Shown here: positions 33,602 through 45,085 of the stretch, one piece after another
Layout of the letters: the number at the start of each line of letters is the position of its first letter
Numbering within the stretch: the first letter of the stretch is position 1
Assembly (NCBI RefSeq): GCF_964275005.1
Contig: NC_092706.1
Span: forward strand, 23,343,187 to 23,407,186
Reading direction: 5' to 3'
DNA: 64,000 nucleotides
DNA from: Diadema setosum
Lineage: Eukaryota; Echinodermata; Echinoidea; Diadematoida; Diadematidae
Program-made: the position numbers and the translations under genes
Notes under the pieces: generated by a model
Told to the model about the DNA's origin: nothing
Database searches by the model: none
What the model saw: only the letters and a program-made list of their open reading frames with translations

Positions 33602-34028
33602 AATGGGTTAGTCAAATACCGGTTAGTGATTGGTTAAACACAGTCACGTGATGGAGGCACATTCGTTATGTTCGCTCATGGGCGAACATTCTTTGTAATG
33701 TTCTCCCATGGGAAAACATTTTCACGTAACAAATGACAGAATGCCTAGGACCGCGCGCACAGTGAATTTGGCTCTGCCCGAGCGAGCGATCGAGTGTGGC
33801 GTCCTGGTGGTTGACGTTGACGTATTTGACTAACCAATATGATAAAACAGATGATGACTTTTGTTGTCGGGAACATGTTCCAAACGCTCCTTCCTCAGGG
33901 TTTAAAATGCTATTTCGGGAGGCTATAAGTCCCTCGACTTCGTCACGGGACTTATAACCTCCCTCAATAGCATTTCAAACCCTTCGGGTGGAACATTCGG
34001 AATGTTCCCTCCCCCGCCAGTCATCACC
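33602..34028. repeat. Foldback repeat family P, copy 2
   Basis: Inverted relative to the copy at 2127-2593; shares ttaaatgggttagtcaaata, cttttgttgtcgggaacat and the hairpin core ctataagtccctcgactt. A CG-rich insert around 33760-33800 is absent from copy 1. Confidence 0.7.
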
Positions 34029-34037
34029 TACATAATA

Positions 34038-34041
<4 letters not shown>

Positions 34042-34112
<71 letters not shown>
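34042..34112 (+). repeat. TA microsatellite
   Basis: About 35 TA units directly next to the family P copy. The YIYIYI-type open frame here is an artefact. Confidence 0.95.
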
Positions 34113-34113
<1 letters not shown>

Positions 34114-34929
34114 CCTATACCGAACAAATGTGTAAGTTTGTGAAAAAGTGTGAAAAAACATATGTATAATTGTCTCTCCCCTCCGATAAGCCAGGGGGAT
34201 ATACGTCATTGATCTAAAAGGGTAAGGGTAAAAGCCACTTTTAGAAGTGATGGGGCTGTTCATAACTATATAGTGTTTTGACATACAGTCATGAAATATT
34301 ACTAATACTACAAATAGTCTGTAAGTTGTTTGACTAGAATTTTCTTTCAAATCAGTTTTTGTTGTAAACTATAATTAAATCAACACCCTAAATTTCCAGA
34401 CATATTACTAATTCCTTCATCGCGTTGATAATTATGCAGTAGGCAACGTTACAATAGGAGTTTACCAGATGATTTATACGTAATGATTGGATTTGTGCGC
34501 GCCTAATCATATTAAGTTCTTGCTCATTTAACATTCTAGCGGACGGACAATTATTTTTTAAACATTCTTATCATACGTAGCGTAATTCCCTGTCTTTATC
34601 AATGAGGTACTTATAATGGACAATTGTCTTTAACGTAGATGGAAAAAAAAATGAATGGACGTAGTTAAATTGTAATAAAATGCAATGATAATGTACCATC
34701 ACAACAACTGAAGTTGTAAAAGACACGTTGATCATTGCTTTTCACACCAAATTAACTTCCTGGTGTATGTAAATCAATACATTGAGCACCTAGTTGTGCG
34801 ATGATGACTGCAGTGTAACAAAATTATGAATGACCGATATTGATTACCTTCTTTGACCTTCCTCCAGAGTTTCCATACAAATCTGTGACATAAGGTACAC
34901 TTTTGATTTGTTTTCCATGTTTATAATAT
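34113..34929. other. Non-coding, nothing recognised
   Basis: No exon or element recognised. Confidence 0.45.
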
Positions 34930-35306
34930 AAATGGTCCTATACATGTATATGCTTAATGAATTCAAATGTGTTTCAAATTGTCTTACATATTTTATAAAA
35001 GGTTTCTCATTATCACACTCACACACACACACACACACACAAAATGTTAGAAACCTGAAGTTAGCCCTCATAAAAGGTTGGTCCCACCTTTTATTAGGAT
35101 CGCTCTGTCTTCTTTGTTTTTTTTTTGTGGTTTTTTGTATGTTTTAGCCACTCCACAACTCAGGTACAGCTTTTCACCATGTAACTTTCGATTCTTTTTA
35201 AAATGGTATGCTCTATATGCATACGGTATGGCATGCTATGGTTTCTTGCTATCTCGCAGAAAGTTAAACGCCCAATCCTCATCCCCACCAATACTATATA
35301 ATCCCT
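34930..35306. mobile_element. TTAA-target MITE family 2, copy 3
   Basis: Right end ATCCCT|TTAA at 35301-35310; internal matches to the other copies include aaaggtttctcattatcaca and ccttttattaggatcgc. The left end is unclear. A CA run is embedded at about 35019-35042. Confidence 0.6.
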
Positions 35307-36681
35307 TTAACTATCAATATCAACCATATTTAATTCGAAAACTATAATTACCCTTGTATGGACAATTAACTGTAATGATACTCTTAGGACAGATCGGGGC
35401 ACCGTTTTATAAATGCTGCTAGCTATGACAAGTTGTTAAGCGCTGCTAATTTCAGTAAAATCCTAGGTTCTGATTGGCTGTTCTGATTGGCTCTGCTCAC
35501 TGACTTGTTTCCATACATGGACCAACATGGACCTACAACGAATGCCATTATTTTGGTAATAATGGTGCGTTCCCACTGCCGATCAGATCAACTCAATCAA
35601 TCCCGATCAAGCTTTTTTGACCTGGTCGGGCTCGCTCGGCACAGGTATTCGGGGTCGACCTACCTTGATCGGCATCACTCCTGCTTCCTTCACGATAATT
35701 TTGGACATGTCCAAAATATTCGAGTAGGAAGCCCGAATATCAACAGCTCGGGTAGTGATCGAGAGGAGATCGAGCTGATCGGGAATCGGTCGTATAGAAA
35801 TCTAGGGTGGTCGGGACGGATTTTCCCCCCGAGCTCAGTTCCCGATCATCTCGAATTATACTCGAATGCTACACGATTGGTTTCAGATCATCTCGATCCA
35901 GGATTCATCAGCTTCATGAATAACTCGACCGCAACAAGACCGATACAGGACTGCTATCGATTGATACTCGACTAAACTCGATCACTCTTCGACCGGCATC
36001 GATCAAATACCGAGCACTTTTTGACAGTGGTTGCAGCATGTAAAAAGTTAAATGTCGTCAATATCTCCAGCCACTCCTGGTTCACTGAAGAAAAGAAAAG
36101 GGCCATGAAGAGAGCCACTACAACAAACAGCAGACATGGCAGAATTAGACTCTCCAGCCAAAAATACCAGAAGAAAGAAAGGAAACACGAAGCAGTCTAC
36201 AGCTCCTCCATGGGATCCTACGCCGGTTACTTTATACCCCGTTCCCACTGCCGATCAGATCAACTCGATCAAGCGAGATCAATCCCGATCACCGATTTTT
36301 ACCAGAGCAATCCCGACCAAATGCTTTTACGATCCACACCCGACCATTCTCGACATCTCCAGAATCTCTCCTCGACAACCACACAGATCTCTACTCGAAT
36401 ATCCCGATCTATACACGATCGCTACACGGTCAATACTCGATTTCTACTAGACTTCATAGACCAGCTCGACATGACTCGATATGTGTAAGATCTTGCATCG
36501 AACGGGTCGGCAGGTTCGTACAGTGATCGAGTGAAAGAAGAAGTGGTTACAGTATTCGTTTTGTTATATGAGACAACTCAGCATTTATGCTTGAATACGG
36601 TGTGGCCCAAAATAGTGCTATAAAACTGACTATTAATTGCAAAAGCATGAATGAATGACAGAAATGATTATCTTTAGTGTA

Positions 36682-37812
36682 GGTTTTACCGGCCAATTTC
36701 GCACTTTTGTCAGTGCATTTGATAAAGGGTTCATTCAATTTAGCGAAAATCCACACAACTGCACATTCTGTCATTTAAAATTGCAAGTTGTTCGTTCAAT
36801 CTAGCATTCCGATCAATGACATTTGCACATGTGCCTTTCGAATTCGTAAAACGGGCATTCAAATTGGCACGCGCTCTTCAGTCATTCAAATTCGCCAGCA
36901 TTGGCGAAAGGGGTATTTCGGTCATTCAATTTCGCGTATGGGCATTCAAATTCCTAACATGTTCATTGACATTAACGTCATGTTATTTCTTTTTTGAAAA
37001 TGTGATAACATTTAAACGCGTTTTTCTATGTGACTTATTGTTTCATCCACGCACTGTTAAGCAGTAAAAGTATCGTATTTTTGACCATATCATATAACTC
37101 GAGTTTGCTCTTCTGTAACGCCCCTTTTCTTTCATACATGACATTTTAGGCCTACTGATGTACCAATTCTCTAGTTTAAATTCATCTTCTTACAGTCATG
37201 ACGGTACAAGTTAGATACAGACCCGGGGACAGAAAAAGAATTATAGGAATATTTGATGATCATAACCTTGACTTCCTACAACTGGCTGACACACGGACTA
37301 AAGCACTCAACGGCGAGATAAGTTGTGGCCATTCACATGTTGCACTATCTTCGGACTTGAAGAGTCACTAAGCACATTAAAGAAAAAAAAAAGCCAAAAT
37401 CTCTGAAATGAGTACGAAAATACGTAATGTAATGACGCATGGAAATCAATAACTATGTTAAGAAAATAAAGAAAGAAGCAAACCATAAACATTCGTGCTA
37501 TTGACTGCAGGAGATGTTAAACTGATTGCCTAAAAATGAATTGGAATAACGAGACCAGCATGTCCGTGATCACGTGACTATATCATTCTAAACTGAACGA
37601 ACGTATAACCAAATGGTGCTTGCTTTACGAATTTCATTTGAAAAAGTGTTAATTAGAATGAGGCTAAAGGTAATTTGACTTCTCCAAAATGAATTTGAAT
37701 GAAGAGATCATAAAATTGAAATACCGAACATGTCATCTAAGGCATATTTTGCTAAATTGAAGGCAGCAATTAGGAATTGGACTGAAAAAGTGCGAAATTG
37801 GCCGGGAAAACC
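36682..37812. mobile_element. TIR element with CATTCAAATTCG sub-repeats
   Basis: Ends GGTTTTACCGGCCAATTTCG and its inverse CGAAATTGGCCGGGAAAACC, continuing about 30 bp (gcacttttgtcag against ctgaaaaagtgc). Subterminal regions repeat cattcaaattcg / attcaatttcgc variants, at least six on the left. About 1.13 kb. It contains the 57-codon frame at 37198. Confidence 0.65.
37198..37371 (+). CDS. Short exon-like ORF, weakly PB1-like (uncertain)
   Basis: 57 residues starting MTVQVRYRPGDRKRIIGIFD and ending SDLKSH, preceded by a good acceptor (cttcttacag at 37196) in phase 1. The basic beta-strand pair and following acidic LDFLQLADTRTKAL loosely recall the start of a PB1 domain; this is a guess from pattern only. 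It sits inside the TIR element 36682-37812, so it may be a captured host exon or transposon coding. It is phase-compatible with the exon at 32317, but a signal peptide before such a domain would be odd. Confidence 0.25.
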   Translation: MTVQVRYRPGDRKRIIGIFDDHNLDFLQLADTRTKALNGEISCGHSHVALSSDLKSH

Positions 37813-39059
37813 AATAGTTGATAGAAGAACACTCCCTATTTTGAAACAACAATCATCAATTCTCGTGTATGCGTTTCGATTCTATAGTCATTTTTCCTGA
37901 AAAAAAAAAACGATGAAAAAGGCTGATCACTGCTGTTTGTGAGCCACTCAAAAAGAGTTGAGTTTTTTTTTTCTCCTCCACAACATTTATTTCTAGGATC
38001 AACAGTAGCTCCCTCTAATTTACGTCTTGAATTTCAATTTGTTATTTCTTCTTCATTTCTTAATTTTGCCCCCCCCCTCTCTCTCTCCTTTCTCTCGACA
38101 TATTCTCATCTCTCCTCTACTTACCCTTCCTTCGAAGGATTATTCGTCCTTTCTCCACTGATTCCGCTTTCCATAGCCACACTGTTCGCCGACTTCGTTC
38201 GTCTCTTGGTTTCATGAATCTTCACTGCTCTCCCCTATCTCCACGATTCTCCAACATTCAACTCCTTCCTCTTCCTCTTCCCTTCTATTTCATCTTTCCC
38301 CTTCTAACGATGTCCGAACATCTTACTTGATTCTCACACTATTCTTCTTTGCCACTCTCTGTGTTCCTTTCTCTACCGTCTCCACTAGTGCAACTTCAAC
38401 TTCCAGCCCATTACTGTCCCCCACTCTTCACTTTTTGCCCTCCTCACAACCCCCATATTTCGTTTCTCTCTTCATTTCTCCTCTTTATAGGCTCTTCTGC
38501 CAAACAACGATCCGGTTAAGGGCTACATACACATGGTGTCACCGCAAATCTTTCTCCCTCATGTATCTATTCATTGATAAAGTATAGGCCCAAGAGTGTG
38601 TAAAAGAAAATACATTGAATTCAAAATTCATGAAGTGTGCTGATACGTGGAACAGAGTACATTATTATGAAAATAAAACGATATAACATTTCACACTAGC
38701 AAAAAAATCATGAAAATCTTGGTTGTTTATTTTTATTGTCAAATCATCCCAGCCAGTCGATATCAAGATGGACTTCAAGCAATGTACATACAACTCTCAA
38801 TAAAAAAAAAAAAAAACGTATTAAGCGAAGCCAAAGTGTAACATCTACGTCAATAAAAGTACAGTAAATCACTGAGCATTGAATCTACGTTACAACTACT
38901 GTTTTCACACGGCAGCGCAAGAAATAGATTTTATATTAACGTAACCAACTTCAACTTTGAAACAGACAAGCTAGCAAAAGAATTCAAGAAACATTTCTCA
39001 GTTTATAAGTAAAGAAAATAATCTAGAAAATTTCCTTTCGCGTTACAGTCATACTGCCA
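37813..39059. other. CT-rich non-coding stretch
   Basis: CT-rich between about 37970 and 38500, with open frames of low complexity. A-run at 38801-38816. No gene supported. Confidence 0.45.
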
Positions 39060-40163
39060 GAATACCGAATTTTTCTCAGCTTCAGTTGTGTTTCCTTTCT
39101 TTCTTCTGGCATTTTTGTCTGGAGAGTCTAATTCTGCCATGTCTGCTGTTTAGGGTTTGCTGTCTTTTCTCTCTTCGTGGCCCTTTTCTTTTCTTTAGTG
39201 GGCCAGGAGTGGCTGAAGATACTGACGACATTTAACTTTTTAACGTGATCAAGGACTGCATATATTTTTTCTTAATACCTGAACAATAAATGAGTGCTAA
39301 GAAAGTACGTCTGCACCTGCTGCAACCACTGTCAAAAAGTGCTCGGTATTTGATCGAGTGCCGGTCGAAGCATGATCGAGTTTAGTCGAGTATCGATCGA
39401 TAGCAGTCCTATATCGGTCGTGTAGCGGTCGAGTTATTCATGAAACTGCTGAATCCTGGATCGAGATGATCTGAAATCAATCGTGTAGCATTCGAGTATA
39501 ACTCGAGATGATCGGGAACTGAGCTCGGGGAAAAATCCGTCCCGACCACACTAGATTTCTACACGACCGATTCCCGATCAGCTCGATCTCTTCTCGATCA
39601 CTACCCGAGCTGTTGGTGTTCGGGCTTCCTACTCGAATATTTTGGACATGTCCAAAATTATCGTGAAGGAAGCAGGAGCGATGCCGATCAAGGTAGATCG
39701 ACCCCGAATACCAATGCCGAGCGAGCCCGACCAGGCTAAAAAAGCTTGATCGGGATTGATCGAGTTGATCTGATCGGCAGTGGGAACGTACCATAACTGT
39801 AACCAATTCTTCTATCACTCGATCACTGTACGAACCTGCCGACCCGTTCGATGCAAGATCTTACACAGATCGTGTCATGTCGAGCTGGTCTAAGAAGTCT
39901 AGTAAAAAATCGAGTATTGACCGTGGAGTGATAGTATATTGATTGTGTGTAATTCGGGATGTTCGAGTAGAGATCTGTGTGGTTGTCGAGGAGAGATTCT
40001 GGAGATGTCGAGAATGGTCGAATGTGGATCGTAAAAGGTCGAATAGCGGTCGGGAAGGGATCGTGTTGAAGGACGATCGAGCATTTGGTCGGGATTGCTC
40101 TGGCAAAAATAGGTGATCGGGGTTGATCTCGCTTGATCGAGTTGATCTGATCGGCAGTGGGAA

Positions 40164-40241
40164 CGGGGTATTATTCGTTTGGTTATATGAGACAACTGTA
40201 ATGACAGTATTTTAGTCAACTGTCATTATTTTGATTTCGAG
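40164..40241. other. Junction sequence shared with 36554-36580
   Basis: The stretch ttatatgagacaactgt follows the composite's right end; a near copy follows unit B at 36563. The duplication suggests a rearranged or secondarily inserted composite. Confidence 0.4.
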
Positions 40242-40442
40242 ATGGAGCTGGAACAGTTGAACTTGCTGGAGAAGTGGCTGGAGCTACAGGAGAAAATAAT
40301 TGCACTTCAGCTTGAAGATGAGAAACACAGATTGAAGAAGAGGCGTAGACAGCAACGTCGAAAGGAAATCTGGGTGAGAGAAAAGGCCAACCATTGCACA
40401 TTGGGTGGCTGTAAAAGGCTTGGCATGACATCTGAGGAGTAA
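40242..40442 (+). pseudogene. PIF/Harbinger-type transposase N-terminal fragment
   Basis: Reads MELEQLNLLEKWLELQEKII, then KKRRRQQRRKEIWVREKA before going off-family. A helical N-part followed by a run of Arg and a W-V-R segment is the usual entry of HARBI1-like transposases; the catalytic DDE domain is absent. From about 40430 the sequence instead resembles 41085-41150 (the neighbouring minus-strand gene), so an internal deletion has fused the two. Confidence 0.5.
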
Positions 40443-40877
40443 GACGGGCTGCTAGCGCCGCAGCAGCTATGTTGGTGATCTTTTCTCAGTCAACAAAACA
40501 TGCGGTCTGATTCTCTTTAGTTCTCATTTTTCATTAAAAGTAATATTTTTAACATTAACATAAACTTATACAAAACTTAATTTTGATGATAACACAAGTT
40601 TGCAGAAAAGTAAAAAAAAAAAAAAAAAAAGTATAGTTCGTACTATATATAGTTCACTTCCCTGGAATGTCTCACGGTTGGTTTCACAACCCCTTTCCCT
40701 AACACGCAAAGAATAAACACAAACAAACTTTCAAAACTCAAAACATTATGAAACATAAACAAGACAAAAATAAAGTAATGCAAAACAAAGTTAGCTCTTG
40801 TACAACCAACTACTTCAAGGTCCTGTCACAGTTTCTTGGCAGTAGACAGTTCATGACAGATTATACATCAGTCAAGC

Positions 40878-41469
40878 TCATGGCTGGTGTTGGAGATCTG
40901 CAAAGTCTCCATCCAGTGTTTCTTGGCTCAGGCTGAGGGAAATGTTTGGTGTAGATGAGGCAATGTCCATGGCACGGCGCATGACAGATGTAGAGGTCAC
41001 TGTGGGACCTGTAGGTAAACCGCTTCCTTGCTGTTCCATGAGAATAGGTTGCACATTTGTTAGCTGCGGATGGAAGTAGTATGACATCTGTGGAGTGAGA
41101 TGGGCTGGTGGCGCCGCTGCAGCTATATTGGTGGCTAGCTGAAAATTCTGAAGGTGTTGTTGCTGCTGCCTCAACTGCTGTTGCTGCTGCCCTGGTTGCT
41201 GCTGCCTCAACTGCTGCCCTGTTGAGCTCGGAGCAGCTACTGAAGGATGACCCCATCTTCTGTTTCCTGGGAACGGATGTGAGGGGAATGGATGTGAGGG
41301 AAGATTGGTAATCATCGAGGCTCCTTCTTGTGGTTGTGGAGCTGCATTCTGAGCTGATGACTTGTCATACAGAAAAGTATGCTCTCGCAGCCATGTTACC
41401 ATGTCATCTTCTTCTTCAGGAGTAAGCATTCGACGCATCGTCTTCCTGGGACTGAATGCAGTCTGGATA
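40878..41469 (-). pseudogene. MADF-like, Gln-rich Harbinger accessory protein remnant
   Basis: A minus-strand frame of about 197 residues: RKTMRRMLTPEEEDDMVTWL then REHTFLYDKS, resembling the first helix of a MADF DNA-binding domain, then Pro- and Gln-rich sequence (QQLRQQQPGQQQQQ) and a Ser/Thr-rich end. PIF/Harbinger elements commonly pair a transposase with a Myb/SANT- or MADF-type protein on the other strand, and the divergent fragment at 40242 fits. The MADF domain is incomplete. The apparent start Met of the longer frame (to 41516) comes from an inserted MITE, so the original start is lost. Confidence 0.45.
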
Positions 41470-41473
41470 TTAA

Positions 41474-41847
41474 AGGGTGTGTACAGTTCTGGTCGAGGTG
41501 AGGATTTTGCATTCAAGATTTTGCAAGATATTCAGAAACCACTCTATGAGATGTCAAAGAGCATGCAATTCTGAGGGGTATCAAAAGTTCATTTGATGAA
41601 AATCGGTTTTGGAATGGCTGGGATATCCATAAACAAGGTGAAACAAAGAGATCCTAATAAAAGGTGTGGCCTGTCGCCTTCACTTTTAGGGAGATCTCAG
41701 CCATTTGAAAACCAATTTTTATCAAATAAACGTTGAATCCTTCTTGAAATTACATGCTCTTTTATATTCTATAAGAGGTTTCTCATTATCTCACTTAGGA
41801 TTGTTCAAAACATGAATCCCCACCTCAACCAGTACTATACAGTCCCT
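41474..41847. mobile_element. TTAA-target MITE family 2, copy 4
   Basis: A 374 bp element with perfect TTAA on both sides (41470-41473 and 41848-41851) and ends AGGGTG / GTCCCT. It inserted into the 5' coding part of the MADF-like gene and supplies a spurious upstream Met. Confidence 0.8.
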
Positions 41848-41851
41848 TTAA

Positions 41852-42474
41852 AATAACCATGAATTACATTTTTTACGAAGAATGAAACAAGATATTTTCC
41901 AGTTCTGCAAAACGGGCATATTGCACTAAATTAGAAATGCGTAAGATTTATTTCTTCTCTCTCCTGCGGGTATTTTATTCCTTTCCTTTATCATTTTGTT
42001 TCCAAACTATATTTTAAAAATATAATATTTCCGATACGTTTTTATTTTCTCTTAAAGCTTCTTTCATAGTTTTATTGGGGTGAAATGGTGAATGATACCT
42101 GATATATCATTCCAAATTTCGACCCCTCTTCAAATCACTCTGTAAGGTTTAATATGTTTATTACAGATGTAATAATGAGGCAACTCTGTTTAAATAGAAT
42201 AAATGAAGAGTTTGTTCGTAAAAACCGATAAGTCCATATTTGCCAAATGGAGATAGTTGCGATTAAAGGTCAAGAAAAATAAAGAGAATAATAAGAAAAT
42301 TTGTGCTTCTTTTGGCCATAACTTCAAAAATACACCGTTATATGTAGTGACCAATTTATCATTTAAAAGGTATTATTTTGCACTTTATGACAGAGACCGT
42401 AACTCAAAATCTTCAAAAATGGACTTATCGGCTTTTGCAAACAAACTCTTCAAATAGTATGATAGGTGGAAAAA

Positions 42475-42514
<40 letters not shown>

Positions 42515-42889
42515 TATATTCATTGGAACCTCCTTCTGTGGAGACCGAGTCTGCGTATGCTCTTGGGTTCCTTCACTGTTGTTGGCGGGTAAAGTCGGTA
42601 ATGTCTGGGACTGACAGCTTGTCAGGGCTGACAACTTTCATAAAACGGCACCTAGATCAAATCAGAAATTATGGCTTATCGAGGGCCCCTCTCTCAATAT
42701 GATACGTGAATATGAATTTCAGTGAAATCAACTCTCATTTTCCCTATGTTTATCGTCTTAAGTTTTATAACGGTAATAAACTAAACGCAAAAAGAGTGAA
42801 TGATGACAGTGCAGGAGAAGGTGCCTTAAAACTTACCTGAGCCTTATTTTTTGATATGGCATTACAAACCTATACAAAACTAGAACTAT
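41852..42889. other. Non-coding with TA microsatellite
   Basis: TA run at about 42478-42509. No gene recognised. Confidence 0.5.
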
Positions 42890-43060
42890 CACTCAATGTG
42901 ATTAATATCCCTACTTAACACTGAGGGAGTTACCTCAACAAGAAATTACTTTTAAAACCTTTTATTGAAAAAAATGGTTACCATGGCAATGTATTGTTCA
43001 ACATTGAATAAACGTTTATTTTGCTCACTGAGAGTCACATGTGCCATATCTCAAGTTTAG
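42890..43060 (+). repeat. Solo unit of the X-box repeat
   Basis: Contains actgagggagtta, GGTTACCATGGCAATG (42976-42991), attgttcaacattgaa and cacatgtgccat, the same ordered blocks as the 61.7-63.85 kb array. It lies 240 bp upstream of the L1-type ORF1, on the same strand. Confidence 0.65.
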
Positions 43061-43300
43061 ACAAGGTTTAGACAAGGTTAGACATGCGACCGTCAGTGAG
43101 AGCAGACGCATAACTTTCATTCCCCAGCCACCGCCTTACACCGTCTGGAGACAGCACATTTACTCTTTAGTTTTCTTCGTTTTCTTCGCTTATTTTGCAC
43201 CAACCTCGTTTACCACATTCAAGTTACTGGTACGAACCTGGACTACTGGTCTCACTCCAATTTCTTCATCAAATTCTGTTTCTACTAATGAAGCGCAATT

Positions 43301-44149
43301 ATGCCCATGTCAACCAGAACAACGGTGCCACGCCCATCTGCAAGTAAGCAGCCGGGCCGCGATCCTGCTAGTGCAGCAGCAGGGGAAGCTTCCCCAGGCC
43401 AGACGGCGGTTGTGGAAACTGTCCCGTTAACCCTGGAAGACTTGCAACGCAATCTCACGCAGTTTTCCGCGAGATTTTGTGGAAAACTAGACCAACTTTC
43501 TGATGACGTCAATGCCATGAACAAGAAATTTGATGAGCTGGAGTCAAGTGTCAAGTTTAACTCTGCCAAAATAACCGAAATGGAAACGGAGGAGCTACCC
43601 AAAATGAAAGCAATGCTCGGCGAGAAAATTGAAAAGATAGAGGAGAAGCTGATTCTTCTGGAAATCCACAACCGGAAATCCAATCTCCTGTTCTATAGAG
43701 TCGAATCACAGCAAGGTGAGGATATCTACTCCACTCTTAGGTCTACCTTCATCAATCTTGGAATAGAGAAACGCGTAGCCGACGGCATTGTCATCGCCAA
43801 CGCGCACCGCCTGCCGAGGCGCAACGCTACCGTCGAAGGTCCTGCGCCTATTATCGCGAGATTTTGCTACATGTGTGAACGCGACCTTGTACTAGGTGCC
43901 TACGAGAACCAACAGCGACAACCACAGCGCGGTATCACTGACGGTGCTCCAACTCAACCGCGTCCGCGAATCTCGGTGCGAACCGATCTGCCGCCCACCC
44001 TCAAGGCCAGACCAGGAACCCTCTCGAGTGTCGCGTACAAAATGCGAAAGGACAGGGGTCTTTCAACCAAAATCACCGTCCAAGGTGCCAGAGTAATCCT
44101 GCAGTGGAAAGAAAAAGGCTCGTCGAAATGGAATCTCTACACTGACTGA
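43301..44149 (+). CDS. L1-type ORF1 protein (RNA-binding chaperone)
   Basis: 282 residues, intact. A Pro/Ala-rich start is followed by a coiled coil (about residues 45-125, LSDDVNAMNKKFDELESSVK and on) and an RRM-like segment (about 125-205; EIHNRKSNLLFYRVE ... NAHRLPRR ... PIIARFCYMCERDLVL). The C-terminal domain follows (about 225-282; RISVRTDLPPTLKARPG, RVILQWKEK). This is the architecture of LINE ORF1 proteins, which trimerise and bind the element RNA. No reverse transcriptase follows in the next 4.9 kb, so this is an orphan ORF1, or its partner was displaced. The ATG at 43301 was taken as the first Met of the open frame; Met3 would also serve. Confidence 0.8.
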   Translation: MPMSTRTTVPRPSASKQPGRDPASAAAGEASPGQTAVVETVPLTLEDLQRNLTQFSARFCGKLDQLSDDVNAMNKKFDELESSVKFNSAKITEMETEELPKMKAMLGEKIEKIEEKLILLEIHNRKSNLLFYRVESQQGEDIYSTLRSTFINLGIEKRVADGIVIANAHRLPRRNATVEGPAPIIARFCYMCERDLVLGAYENQQRQPQRGITDGAPTQPRPRISVRTDLPPTLKARPGTLSSVAYKMRKDRGLSTKITVQGARVILQWKEKGSSKWNLYTD

Positions 44150-45085
44150 CCAGAACGCCAGATCACGATTCTCGTGTAAGATTGTTCTTATGCCCTTATT
44201 TCACTCATTTTTGCTCTGATATCTCCTCTTTACCCATTAATTCTGTAAGTTGGTTCCCTTTCCAGTAATTCAACGTGTCTGAATGGAAAGAAATGAAAAT
44301 GCTTTCTGTACATTATCACGCAGAGGAATGGTTCAAAAATTTTTAAGAGCGTAATATTAATATGCCATTATTGACATTGGTACAATTTACACTGGTACAT
44401 TTATGCTTAAAATCAGCATAACCATAAATTGTGTGGATTTCTTTATAGAATTGAACGTTATTTTCTTAAATATATTTCATAAAACTGCAAAATTATAGTA
44501 TTCATGTCACGAGCGCAGTGCGCAAAAAGTTTTTTTTTTGTGTATCAAGATATTACTTTTTGTCTTTTTGTTTATTTGTTTGTATCAAAACTTATGTGTT
44601 ATGCATTGAGACCTAAAGAACGAAAATATTTTTCCCTTTTATCACTAAGCTGAACCAGCCGGTTACATAACATCCGAATGATTAAAAAAAAATTATACAT
44701 AAACTAAAATATTTCGCATGGAATATTGATGAAGGATCTCTGTTTCCGCTTTTTTTTTTATGTCCTTGTTTCATTCCCCTGATAATAAGCAATGAAGTCT
44801 CGTATCTACCGCAACTTTGTTTGCTGAATTTTTGTAGATATAGCTGATTTATATAATAACATAATAACGAGTGACACAGATAATTATGCGGCTCAACTAA
44901 GAGTAGTATGTAGAATTTGTCTATTATTTAATAGTATAATTTTCACATTGGATCTATTCAGCATATCTTGACGCATGCTTGATATGACCACTTTTTCCGG
45001 ACTTTTTTTTCTTCTCTCTCCTTCAATACCTTTACCCCCAATCATACGGCTGATTTTGCTTGAAATAATAGTGCATATTATTTTT
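44150..45085. other. Non-coding downstream of ORF1
   Basis: AT-rich; from about 44760 it resembles the left part of the degenerate repeat seen again at 46.1-47.7 kb (tcatacggctgattttgctt against tcatatagctgactttgcct). No gene. Confidence 0.45.

Larger units (their letters stand above)
35573..40163. mobile_element. GATC-rich inverted composite transposon
   Basis: Both outer ends are CCCACTGCCGATCAGATCAA, in inverted orientation. On the left, unit A (35573-36010) is followed by a 200-bp gene-like fragment and unit B (36240-36545). On the right, inverted, B' (39797-40163) and A' (39322-39792) are followed by the same gene-like fragment (39060-39320). Units A and B both start cgttcccactgccgatcaga and are dense in CGATC/GATCG words. 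The fragments encode short Lys/Arg-rich pieces, such as ATPGSLKKRKGP, with stops. Remnants of PIF/Harbinger-type genes lie just outside on the right. The central 2.5 kb holds another element. Confidence 0.55.

Noticed and set aside
34024..34350. ORF with YIYIYI repeats
   Set aside because: Translation of a TA microsatellite.
35487..36488. ORFs of 100-160 codons rich in RSD and STT words (also 39477-40219, minus)
   Set aside because: They are frames through the GATC-dense transposon units and appear on opposite strands in the two arms; no domain.
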